From Bacteroidales bacterium (GTDB taxonomy: Bacteria > Bacteroidota > Bacteroidia > Bacteroidales > UBA12077): a stretch of DNA of 46,054 nt. How positions within the stretch are numbered: position 1 is the stretch's first letter; the number at the start of each line of letters is the position of its first letter. The notes beneath the pieces are model-generated. The model searched no databases. It was given only the letters and a program-made list of their open reading frames with translations, and had not been told where the DNA came from. The DNA is taken from NCBI GenBank assembly GCA_030637515.1, contig DAOWGM010000161.1:1-46054 (forward strand). The letters run 5' to 3'. A program made the position numbers and the translations under genes. Below are positions 26,543-35,700 of the stretch, piece after piece.

Positions 26543-26875
26543 ATGCAACGATCACTTATAATAGGTTTAGTGTCAGCCCTTTTACTTGTAGTATTTGCTT
26601 TACGAAATAGCGTTCCTGTTGAGCTTGATTTTATAATTGGAAACCCTGTTAAGGATACACCTTTGTCTTTAGTTTTACTTGTTGCAGTCATTATTGGTAT
26701 TTTTGTAGGTCTTTTATTATCATATCCTTCAATACTAAAATTTAAGAAAAATATTTCAGAAAATAAGGCAGAAATTACTAAGCTGAAGAATATTCTTGAA
26801 GAATATAAAAAAGAGCATGGAATTCATAAAAATGTTACTGAAGAAAAGCCTGAAGATATTTCTGAAGATAAATAA
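26543..26875 (+). CDS. LapA-like (DUF1049) membrane protein
   Basis: A 110-aa protein with two hydrophobic segments: ALLLVVFALRNSVPVELDFIIG (about 10-31, with the FALRNSVPVELDF family signature) and SLVLLVAVIIGIFVGLLLSYP (about 41-61). A charged coiled-coil tail follows. This matches the lipopolysaccharide assembly protein A domain family, although E. coli LapA works with LapB, which is not seen here. It starts 9 bp after the hybrid kinase stop, so it is probably cotranscribed. The 3' end comes within 5 bp of the convergent rhodanese gene, with no terminator between. Confidence 0.75.
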   Translation: MQRSLIIGLVSALLLVVFALRNSVPVELDFIIGNPVKDTPLSLVLLVAVIIGIFVGLLLSYPSILKFKKNISENKAEITKLKNILEEYKKEHGIHKNVTEEKPEDISEDK

Positions 26876-26880
26876 CTCTT

Positions 26881-27297
26881 CTATTCGTGTGAATTGATTC
26901 TTTTTCTATCTATAGGATAACCTTTCATTTTCCATTGAATTATTCCATCTTCCAAATTATATACATTTTTAAATTTCAATTCTTTACATATAATTTCTGA
27001 AGCTATTGAACTTCTATCTCCTTGTTCGCAATAGATCATGATCCTTGTATTTTTATCAATCTCATTAAGAAGCTGTTGCAAAGCTTCTCGACCTGAAGCT
27101 AAAACCGCACCAGTTATTCTTTCTTTTCGGAACTCTCTAAATAATCTTACATCAATAATTAAAACGTCGGTAGTTTCAATGAGTAAGTTAAAATCATCAC
27201 AATTGATATTCTTAAAACATTTTTCAGCATTAGTCTGTTTATAATCTGAGAGATGTACAGTTATTACATAAATGAAAAGTAGGTAGAATATTTTCAT
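26881..27297 (-). CDS. Rhodanese-like domain protein, probably exported
   Basis: About 138 aa. The single rhodanese domain shows VLIIDVRLFREFRKERITGAVLAS and the active-site loop IYCEQGDRSS, whose Cys is the persulfide carrier. The loop length (CEQGDR) fits sulfurtransferases. ATGs at 27327, 27312 and 27297 are possible. A -7 box at 27325-27332 excludes the first, and 27297 begins a hydrophobic leader (KIFYLLFIYVITVHL) that may direct export. It is monocistronic. Partner and substrate are unknown. Confidence 0.8.
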   Translation of the reverse strand: MKIFYLLFIYVITVHLSDYKQTNAEKCFKNINCDDFNLLIETTDVLIIDVRLFREFRKERITGAVLASGREALQQLLNEIDKNTRIMIYCEQGDRSSIASEIICKELKFKNVYNLEDGIIQWKMKGYPIDRKRINSHE

Positions 27298-27324
27298 TTT
27301 ACTAAAAATCATATTATTAGAACA

Positions 27325-27332
27325 CAAATTTA
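27325..27332 (-). promoter_or_regulatory. -7 box (TAAATTTG) for the rhodanese gene
   Basis: Read on the minus strand the box is TAAATTTG, a perfect TAnnTTTG match, 27 bp upstream of the favoured start. A clear -33 TTTG is not evident. Confidence 0.4.
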
Positions 27333-27397
27333 GCGTATTAATTCTATTTTAATTCCAGTATGCTTAATTTTACATTACAAATTAAATCCAATTGGTT

Positions 27398-28678
27398 ATG
27401 AAAATAGGTATAATAATCGGGCGAATTGGCGGCGTTGATGGCGTTGCTCTTGAAACTGAAAAGTGGATTGAAGTGTTACAAAAAATGGGTCATGAAATTT
27501 TTATTATTTCTGGTCAGTTTGAAGGTAGAAAAATCAATTGTTCTTATGAAACACAAGTTGCGGAAATGTCTTTCTTTTCACCAGAAAGTTACTGGGAACA
27601 GAAAAAAGCGTTTTTTCATCCCGATTATAATCAAGACGATTTACTTGAACATTGTCATTTATATGCTGAAGTTATTGAAAATAAAATTGTTGACTGGATC
27701 AACAAACACGATTTAGATCTTCTGCTTTCAGAAAATGCCTCTTGTTTGCCTTCTCATATTTCCATGGGAATAGCCATAAAAAATGCCGTTATAAAAACCG
27801 GTAAACCAATTATTACACACGATCATGATTTTGCCTGGGAGCGTGGCGACAGATATGTTTCGCCTCACCCTAAAATTAATGAATTTGTAGTAAATGAGTT
27901 CCCTCTTCGTTTACCAAATAGTTTTCATGCAGTAATTAATTTGCATGCTCAAACTACTCTAAAAGAAAAATTTAACCGTGATTCTATTGTTGTTCCAAAT
28001 GTAATGAACTTTAACCAAGACTTTGGTCGATTAACAGATTCTAATAGAGATTTAAAAAGAGATTTAGGTTTAAATGGCGCCGATATTCTTCTTTTCCAAA
28101 TAACCAGAGTTGTTACAAGAAAAGGAATTGAAACCGCTATAGAACTAATTGATAAACTTCAGGATCCAAGATTAAAATTAATTATTACAGGCAATTACAA
28201 CGACGATGCCGGTAATCTATATTATATGGAACTGGTTGAACAAATCCATAAATTAAAATTAAGTAAACAAGTTCGTTTTGCCTATCAGGATTTTTCGAAT
28301 AAAGGTTTATCGGGCGAAGCGTCTAAAAACTACTCTCTTTCTGACGCTTATGCTCATGCCAGAGCTTGTACTTACTTTAGTACTTATGAAGGTTTTGGAA
28401 ATGCATTTGTAGAAGCTGTTTTAGCTAAACGACCAATTTTTGTAAACAATTACAAACCAGTATACTGGCCCGATATCGGTAGTAAAGGTTTTAAGGCTGT
28501 TATGCTCGAAGACAAAGTAATTACCGATACTGCCTTAAAAGAAATGCATGAAGTAATTTATAATGAAAATTTAAATAAAGAAATTGCAGAATATAATTAC
28601 CAACTCGGTAAGAAATACTTTTCTTACGATACTTTAGAAGAGAAGCTATCGGAACTTATTAATGTTGCAACTAACTAA
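27398..28678 (+). CDS. Glycosyltransferase family 4 protein, HDHDF-motif type
   Basis: A 426-aa GT-B enzyme. The upstream codon at 27392 is TTG; the ATG at 27398 gives MKIGIIIGRIGGVDGVALE, a typical GT4 nucleotide-loop start. The N-terminal domain ends with ITHDHDFAWERGDRY (H141-D142-H143-D144). The donor domain has FQITRVVTRKGIETAIEL, LIITGNY and an EX7E pair (E331, E339) in YEGFGNAFVEAVLAKRP. HDF-x-W also occurs in the giant protein at 32783-36949, so the two are probably subfamily relatives. The gene is not in a cluster of other sugar genes. Its 3' end overlaps the convergent response regulator by 8 bp. Glycosylglycerate-type osmolyte synthesis is one possibility only; I cannot assign a substrate. 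Confidence 0.82.
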   Translation: MKIGIIIGRIGGVDGVALETEKWIEVLQKMGHEIFIISGQFEGRKINCSYETQVAEMSFFSPESYWEQKKAFFHPDYNQDDLLEHCHLYAEVIENKIVDWINKHDLDLLLSENASCLPSHISMGIAIKNAVIKTGKPIITHDHDFAWERGDRYVSPHPKINEFVVNEFPLRLPNSFHAVINLHAQTTLKEKFNRDSIVVPNVMNFNQDFGRLTDSNRDLKRDLGLNGADILLFQITRVVTRKGIETAIELIDKLQDPRLKLIITGNYNDDAGNLYYMELVEQIHKLKLSKQVRFAYQDFSNKGLSGEASKNYSLSDAYAHARACTYFSTYEGFGNAFVEAVLAKRPIFVNNYKPVYWPDIGSKGFKAVMLEDKVITDTALKEMHEVIYNENLNKEIAEYNYQLGKKYFSYDTLEEKLSELINVATN

Positions 28679-29033
28679 TTTTCATGCAATTGGCAATTGC
28701 TTTTGGTGTAATTTCTTCTTTTATAATATAATTTCGGGCTCCGGCTTCAAGCATGCCTTTTATATCTTCAAATTCAGAGTGAAACGAAACAGCAATAATT
28801 CTTATGTTGCGATAATTATCAACTATTTTTTTTGTTGCTTCTACACCATCCATAACAGGCATTTGTTTATCCATAAACACTATATCAACAGTTTTTTCTC
28901 TTATTATTTCTATACATTCCGCTCCATTTTCTGCTTCATATAATTCTTCAAACTTATCGGCAAAGTTTTCTTCTATTATATATCTAAAAGCACTGCGAAA
29001 TTGTTTGTTATCATCAACAATTAATATATTCAT
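28671..29033 (-). CDS. Receiver-only response regulator
   Basis: A 120-aa REC domain: acidic pocket D7/D8, phospho-Asp D55 in FMDKQMPVMDG, switch Ser in AVSFHSE and the conserved Lys in YIIKEEI. The sequence resembles NarL/LuxR-type regulators, whose DNA-binding HTH would follow, yet it stops directly after helix 5 (KAIANCMKIS). It starts 3 bp after the HisKA_3 kinase stop and is surely its partner. Either it signals through protein contacts like CheY/Spo0F, or the HTH was lost. The coding end overlaps the end of the convergent GT4 gene by 8 bp, which leaves no room for a terminator. Confidence 0.87.
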   Translation of the reverse strand: MNILIVDDNKQFRSAFRYIIEENFADKFEELYEAENGAECIEIIREKTVDIVFMDKQMPVMDGVEATKKIVDNYRNIRIIAVSFHSEFEDIKGMLEAGARNYIIKEEITPKAIANCMKIS

Positions 29034-29036
29034 TTT

Positions 29037-31658
29037 TTATTTTTTTTTAATTTTAATTTCTTTTATCATTTGAAATTTAAATCCCTTTTTCTTATTGGGA
29101 AAAAAATTATAATTACCATGTATTGACAATATTCTGTTCGTTATATTAAATAAACCTATCCCCCTCTTTTCCAGCTTTTTAAAATCTTCTTTTTTTATTC
29201 CAATACCATTATCTTCGTAAATTAATATAAGTTTTTCATCGGTATAATTTAATGAAATATTTACTTTTTCTGCTTTTGCGTGTTTAATTGTATTATTAAA
29301 AAGTTCTTTTATAATTCTAAAATAAACTGTTTCTATATTAATTGGGAAACGTTCATCATTCAAATTTGTTTTAATCGAAACCTTGACTATTTCTTTAGAA
29401 TTTTCAAAAAATGATTTTGTAGCTATTTTTAATCCATACTTTCTTAATAAATAAGGACTTAATGCATTTGACACTTCTCTAACATTTTCTATAGACTCCT
29501 TTATTAAGCTTTGTAATTGTCCCTTTAAATATCTTTGCTTTTGTATATCGTTGTTTTCATTTATTGATTCGATATACATTTTTAAACCAGATAGTAAGGG
29601 TCCTATTTCATCATGAATATCACTTGCCAATCGTTGCCTTTCATTTTCTTCAGCTTCTGTTACAGCATTAAATATTTTTTGTTCAAGTTCTTTTCTTTCA
29701 GAAATATCTCTTACAATTGCCTGAATCACTACTTCATTCTGATATTCGAACTTATTTAAGCTTACTTCAGCATAAAACTCCGTACCATCAGGCCTTTTAT
29801 TAACCCATTCGAAAATCACGGATTTTCCTGCTAATACTTCCTTAAGTATTTCGAGTACTTTTTCTTTTGATTTTTTCCCATCCGGTTGATATTCCGGACT
29901 AATCAAATAAGGCGAAGTTCCTACAATTTGATTTCTTGAGCACTTAAACATTTTCAATGTTTTCTCATTGCAGTCAATGAATATGTCTTTATCTAATACT
30001 AAAATAGCATCGTTTGAATTTTCATACAGTAAACGAAATTTTTCTTCAGATAGTTTTTGATTTTGTTCTGCCTCTTTTCTTTTAGTTATATCTTCAATTA
30101 ATCCTATTCCTGCAATAATTTTATTATTTTCATCTTTTATACTTTTAAATAAAATTCTTACAAAAGTAGTTTTGTTTGCGGTAACAGACGTATACCAATC
30201 TTCAAAATAACTTTCTCCTTTTTCCAGTGATTTTTTTACTGCATTTTTTACTTTTTCATCTTTAAGATCTTTTGTCATGTTTAAGCCAATTAATACTTGC
30301 TTACTTGATCCAATAATATTGACAAAATGATCATTGCAATCAGTAATTACACCACTTATATCATAATGCAAGATCCCGAGGGGTGAATTATGAAATATAT
30401 TCCGATATTTTTCTTCGCTCTCTCTTAGAGCGCATTCCGCCTCTTTTCGTTTAGATAAATCTCTAAACAAAGCCTGCATTCTTCCATCTTCAAGTACTCT
30501 GGTATTCATTTCAACCGCAATGGCTTTTCCGTCTTTTCGTATAATATTTCTTTCTCTAATAACGGTATCACCTTTTTTTACTAAGTCGTAACGTAAAGGC
30601 TTATTACTTAACATTTCTTTTTCAAAAAGTTTTTCAATATTAAATCCGATTAATTCCTCTTTTTTATATCCGGTGAGCTCTACCATACTTTCATTTGCTT
30701 CTATTATCTCACCTCCTTTTATACCTACCAAAATTCCATCAGCAGCCTGCTCAAATAAAGAACTAAATCGCTTTTCGTTTTCGATAATACTCTGCTCAAA
30801 TTCTTTCTGCTTTGAAATATCTCTCCATATTGTAAAAATCATGTCCTTCCCTTTATAAGGGATTTTTGTTAAAGCAACATCCATATAAAATTCCTTACCT
30901 GTTGTATCCGTATGTATCCATTCAAAACGATTATAACCTTTATTATAGGCTATATCCATCATTTCTTTCGCTTTTGTAATCGATTTCTGTCCATCAGGCT
31001 GATACTCTGGGGATAGTTTTGATGGATGTACATTGCAAATTTCATTTTCATTTTTAAAACCAAGAATTTTAACTGTTGCCTCATTACATTCGACGAAATT
31101 ATAACCGTCTATTATCAAAATTGGATCAAGCGATTTTTCAAATAATAATTCAAATTTTTTCTCACTTTCTTTTAAACCCGTTCCAGCAATTTTTTGATTC
31201 GTTATATCCGTTAAAGCACCTACAATAGCAACTGTTTCTCCATTTTCAACAACTGGTGCTTCATGAACTTCAACATAAACTTTTCTTCCAGATTTATGGA
31301 TGAGCTCTAATTCATATGGTGGTTGCGCCTCACCTGTTTCAATTGCTAAAACAGTTTTTCTAAATCCTTCATCGTTCAATGGACTATCTGATGCCAACTT
31401 AGTCCATTTAATCATTACTTCGTCAGGCGTATAGCCAAGTATATTATATGCTTGTGAGCTCAAATATGTTAATTCATGATCTGGTGTATGACTATAAAAT
31501 GCATTTGTACTATGTTCCAATATTTTTTTGAATATTGATTCATCCTTACTTAAGGCCTTTTTTGTAGTAAGATTTTTAACTTCAGCTTCTAAGTTTTTAA
31601 TTTTATTCTTTAAGAGTTCGTTTTCTTTATTGCTGTCCATACCAATATTTTTAATCAT
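29037..31658 (-). CDS. Multi-PAS sensor histidine kinase (HisKA_3/NarX-type catalytic core)
   Basis: 873 aa with no membrane segments. An N-terminal coiled coil is followed by five PAS domains (about 40-160, 165-290, 292-405, 410-525, 530-655), each ending in a PAC-like DIT/DIS-x-RK motif. PAS2 and PAS5 share LSPEYQPDG/ISPEYQPDG. The catalytic core has a HisKA_3 box with phospho-His H682 in RLASDIHDEIGPLLSG, and HATPase_c with ELFNNTIKHAKA and DNGIGI. It starts 8 bp inside the 3' end of hemW (ATG 31658; ATG 31640 is an alternative) and is followed by its receiver after 3 bp. Ligand is unknown. No heme-binding motif is evident despite the hemW neighbour. Confidence 0.92.
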   Translation of the reverse strand: MIKNIGMDSNKENELLKNKIKNLEAEVKNLTTKKALSKDESIFKKILEHSTNAFYSHTPDHELTYLSSQAYNILGYTPDEVMIKWTKLASDSPLNDEGFRKTVLAIETGEAQPPYELELIHKSGRKVYVEVHEAPVVENGETVAIVGALTDITNQKIAGTGLKESEKKFELLFEKSLDPILIIDGYNFVECNEATVKILGFKNENEICNVHPSKLSPEYQPDGQKSITKAKEMMDIAYNKGYNRFEWIHTDTTGKEFYMDVALTKIPYKGKDMIFTIWRDISKQKEFEQSIIENEKRFSSLFEQAADGILVGIKGGEIIEANESMVELTGYKKEELIGFNIEKLFEKEMLSNKPLRYDLVKKGDTVIRERNIIRKDGKAIAVEMNTRVLEDGRMQALFRDLSKRKEAECALRESEEKYRNIFHNSPLGILHYDISGVITDCNDHFVNIIGSSKQVLIGLNMTKDLKDEKVKNAVKKSLEKGESYFEDWYTSVTANKTTFVRILFKSIKDENNKIIAGIGLIEDITKRKEAEQNQKLSEEKFRLLYENSNDAILVLDKDIFIDCNEKTLKMFKCSRNQIVGTSPYLISPEYQPDGKKSKEKVLEILKEVLAGKSVIFEWVNKRPDGTEFYAEVSLNKFEYQNEVVIQAIVRDISERKELEQKIFNAVTEAEENERQRLASDIHDEIGPLLSGLKMYIESINENNDIQKQRYLKGQLQSLIKESIENVREVSNALSPYLLRKYGLKIATKSFFENSKEIVKVSIKTNLNDERFPINIETVYFRIIKELFNNTIKHAKAEKVNISLNYTDEKLILIYEDNGIGIKKEDFKKLEKRGIGLFNITNRILSIHGNYNFFPNKKKGFKFQMIKEIKIKKK

Positions 31659-32778
31659 ATAATAATTCTTGCATAATACTATCGGATATAAATATTCCTT
31701 TTTGCGATAAAGTAAAATTATTTTCTGATTGTGTTATGAGATTTTTCTCAAGGTAAGTTTTTGAATTTGATAAAAAATATTTTTCATACTTTTCTCCAAA
31801 CTTCATTTTTAGCTTTTCGGTATTTAAACCCCACATTGTTCGTAAAGAAGTTATAACAAAATCATTGTATTTTTCATTTTGTGTTAAAACTTCTGTTTCG
31901 AATGGTATTTTTCCTTTCGATATTGTGTCCAAATATTCATGAATATTTGAAATATTCCACTGTCGTGAAGTTAAATTATACGAATGCGCAGAAGGTCCTA
32001 ATCCTAAATACTTTACACCCATCCAATAATTTGCATTGTGCAACGAAATAGATCCATCTATGGCGAAATTGGAAATTTCGTAGTGTAAAAAGCCATTTTT
32101 TGCTGTTTTATCAATTAACATTTTAAATTGAACCAAACTTTCATCTTCAGTTGGCAAATTCAATTTTTCACTTTTATACATTTTTTGAAAAAGAGTATTT
32201 GGTTCAATTGTTAAATGATATGCAGAAATATGTTGAATATTTAAATTTAAAGCTTTGTCAATATTTTCTTCCCACTTTTTTTTTGTAAGATCAGGTAAGC
32301 CGTAAATCAAATCGATACTAATATTACCAAAACCCAATTCTTGTGCCATTTTAACTGCAGTTACCGCCTGATTAACAGAGTGTTTCCGTTTCATTAGCAA
32401 TAAATCTCTTTCGTTAAATGACTGTATACCAACGCTTAAGCGATTCACTCCCAGTTTTTTAATTGCTTTTAGGTAATTTTCCGATAAATCATCTGGATTA
32501 GCTTCTAAGGTTATTTCATTCTTCTTCCCAACATTAAAATGTTTGTGTATTGTATTTAGGATTTTTTCAATTTGAATTTCACTCAGTATTGAAGGTGTTC
32601 CTCCTCCAAAATAAATAGTTTGTATGGTTTCCTTTTCTAAAAAATGCTTTTGTGATTCTATTTCCATGCATATTGCCTCAACAAAATTTTCTGTCAATTT
32701 TGTATTCGCAATTGAATAAAAATCACAATACGCACATTTTCGCTTACAAAAAGGTATGTGTAAATAAATTCCTGCCAA
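31651..32778 (-). CDS. hemW: HemW-like radical SAM protein
   Basis: A 375-aa radical SAM enzyme of the HemN/HemW family. The N-terminus MAGIYLHIPFCKRKCAYCDFYS contains the CxxxCxxC cluster ligands C11, C15 and C18; YFGGGTPS and SVGIQSFNERDL follow. HemW proteins are heme chaperones rather than coproporphyrinogen dehydrogenases; many are still annotated as the latter. The conserved N-terminus begins at a TTG codon (32776-32778), and no ATG lies upstream in frame with room for one, so TTG is the likely start. It is 4 bp from the giant gene upstream and overlaps the kinase gene by 8 bp, so it is the second gene of a four-gene operon. Confidence 0.9.
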   Translation of the reverse strand: MAGIYLHIPFCKRKCAYCDFYSIANTKLTENFVEAICMEIESQKHFLEKETIQTIYFGGGTPSILSEIQIEKILNTIHKHFNVGKKNEITLEANPDDLSENYLKAIKKLGVNRLSVGIQSFNERDLLLMKRKHSVNQAVTAVKMAQELGFGNISIDLIYGLPDLTKKKWEENIDKALNLNIQHISAYHLTIEPNTLFQKMYKSEKLNLPTEDESLVQFKMLIDKTAKNGFLHYEISNFAIDGSISLHNANYWMGVKYLGLGPSAHSYNLTSRQWNISNIHEYLDTISKGKIPFETEVLTQNEKYNDFVITSLRTMWGLNTEKLKMKFGEKYEKYFLSNSKTYLEKNLITQSENNFTLSQKGIFISDSIMQELLYD

Positions 32779-32782
32779 ATTG

Positions 32783-35700
32783 TTATTCTTTTATATATCC
32801 CATTATAACATTTGAAACAGCTCTTGGTTCTGGTGGTAAGGAATAAATATTTTCTTCATATTTACTATTATAAGGAGAAATATTTAAAGTTTGTCCATTA
32901 ACAACCAAAGTGCTGCTTCCTCCGGGATCAAAGCCCATGGCTTTTTGTATTCCGAATTTTTTTAATATTTCCGCCATATCAATATGAGTTGCTCCCACTG
33001 ATTCTCTTATTCTTCCATTAATAGTAAGCACAATTAGATTTCCTTCTTTATCAATTCCCGCCGCTATTTTTGGTCCCCTCATATCTGTATAATCCAATCT
33101 TGCTGCCTGAGTTTTTATAGAATTTTCCGTTTTCCAACCTTCCAAATCCATATCCAATATTATTTTTCCATTATCAATTAGCATTGGTCCGGCTTCAATT
33201 GCATAGTTTATATTTTCTAATCCAATTACTTCAAGCTCCAACTCATCATTAACTTTCCAAGAATTTGGAAACTTTTCTTTTGGAATAACCAATGTTAAAC
33301 CAACAGGAACGATTCTAACGTGCTGTTTTTCTGATACATGCAAAATTTCTTTTATAATATTTCCGGCCAATCGAATAACAACGCAATTTTCAACTAGTAT
33401 TTCTTCCGTTTTGTGCATTAAATCGTAAAAACATTCTTTGTTAGAATAAGTTTTCAGATTGTACTGATCCTCAGAAAGCTTGATGCTGTCTGTTCCACGT
33501 GAAACAATAATCCCTCTTGAACAATTCACTCTTTGAATATTTACGCTTCCATTTTTAAAAACCAAAGCTGGTTTACTAAATAAGGGTGCACTAATAAATT
33601 TTCCCTCTGAAATCAACAATCCTAAAGGCGATCCTATATATGATTCTGGCAATCCTAATTTACCAACAAGCTCTGCATTAAGAATATAACCTCCATTCCA
33701 TGCTATTTTCACTTCTTTTGCTTTTCTCTTTTCAAAATCTTTTACAAAATCTGTTACTTTTTTTGTTTTCTTGCTTGATTCCGCAATAAATTCCCAACTT
33801 CCTCCTTTACTCAAATTAGCTTTTGCTATTACACCATTCCACGGCAAACCATCGCTATAAACTCCACTTACATACTCATAACTTACCTCACTCTCTTTGT
33901 TCTCTTTTGTGAGCAAATCACCAATAACTTTTTTTATTGGCGACATCCTGTTTTCTGCATCCTTCCTAATAATTTCATAAACCTCTTTTTCTCCAAATTT
34001 CTCTATTGCCAATTTGAATTCTTTCCCATTAATATAATCATCAAAATCCTTTGCTGTTTGTACTGGTGTCGGATAAGCTAGTGTTGGACGAATGCCAGCT
34101 GGTACAAATTGAATATAACCGCTCTCCATCGGTATTCCCATAATTGCTGCAGTTAATTCATCCTCAATTTTTCCAATATGAATCCTGTCCAGATCGACAA
34201 TATCTGTCATTACCGCAGATTCCTGCCTGTTGGAAATTATAAATCCTTTTTCTTTCTTTATTTTGCTTAATATCGCTAAACCTTCTTTTCCTATTTGATT
34301 AAAATGAATTCCAATGCTCATTTGATCAGTTTCAACAACTTGTAGAATCTTATATTTATAAAGCAATCTTAATTCTTCATCTTTTCCTTCTATAATAAAT
34401 TCTTTTATACTCGCGCTACAATAATTTTCAATTGTTGTTTGCTTACTTGCCATTATATATACGGGTGATATATACTCCGCATTTTTTTCAATTAACTCTT
34501 CGGTTAACTCCTCCTCTATTCCAAGTTCAAGTCTGGATCTTATCGTTTGTAATGCAAAAAATTCAAGTTCATTTTTAATGTATTTTCCTGGAAAATAAGC
34601 AATAGGCACATTTGATTGTAATTTCCTAATTAAAATCTTTCTGTTATCAATACCTAAATATGTGCTTGAAGTTAATTGCGATAAAGCTAAATCTATATCT
34701 GTAAAAAAATGTGCATTTGTTTTAATTTTTGTTTTTTCTCTTGATTTTATTATTGTTAGATATAAATAATTAATTAAACCACTTAATTCCTGAATTGTAA
34801 AATCTTGATACGGATAATTTATATTATTTCTATGACGATATGGTAATGAATGATCGTGTTGTATTTTATTTTCTCCTTCCTTATATAAAAAAATACTTTC
34901 AATAGTATTATAAAATCTTATTTTTTGTTTTTCCGAAACATTATTATTCCTGTTTTCTAATAATTCCTTTGTATGTCCAAAAAACATTCCTCTGAAATAT
35001 TGTTCTTCGACCCTAAAATAACTTGGATCAATAAGTGATTTCAGTAGAATCATAAACCGCATTCTCCCAAAACCGGGTAAGTATTCTCTGTTATCAGTAT
35101 TTAAAATATTTCTAAAATCACTATTTGAATAATTACACAATGCTTTATATTCGGGAAATACTCTTTTTACTGTATTCAGGTTTTTCCTATTAGACTTTAA
35201 TTGTCGATAAAGTCTATAACAAATATCATCTATATTGTTTTTTAGAGAATCTAAGCTATATCTATTATTAACAACATTATGATTGTGTGCTATTTCATTC
35301 GAAAAATTATGAGGGAAAAATACTCTATCTATAATTTTCTTTACATGCTTGTTTGTAATTTTTTTTCCATCAAACTCAATAACCTTTAATCTATCTTTAT
35401 GAGGTAAATGCTCACCAATAACCTCAGAATAAACATTTTCAGGAAAATATCTACTACAAAATATAGGTGTTCCACAAGCTGCTGCTTCAATAATTGGTAA
35501 TCCTCGTCCTTCGGTTTCACTTGGTAACAATATTAATGATGCAATATTATAAAGCTCTGGAATTCCAACAGGTTCTTCAAAATGTGATTTAAATTTAGCT
35601 TTATCCAGCTCACTAAAAAGAAATGCTAAGTACACCTTATTTCTTACCTCTTCATCCAAAGTACTTAGTAAATCACTAAATTTCTTTATTAATCTTTTAA

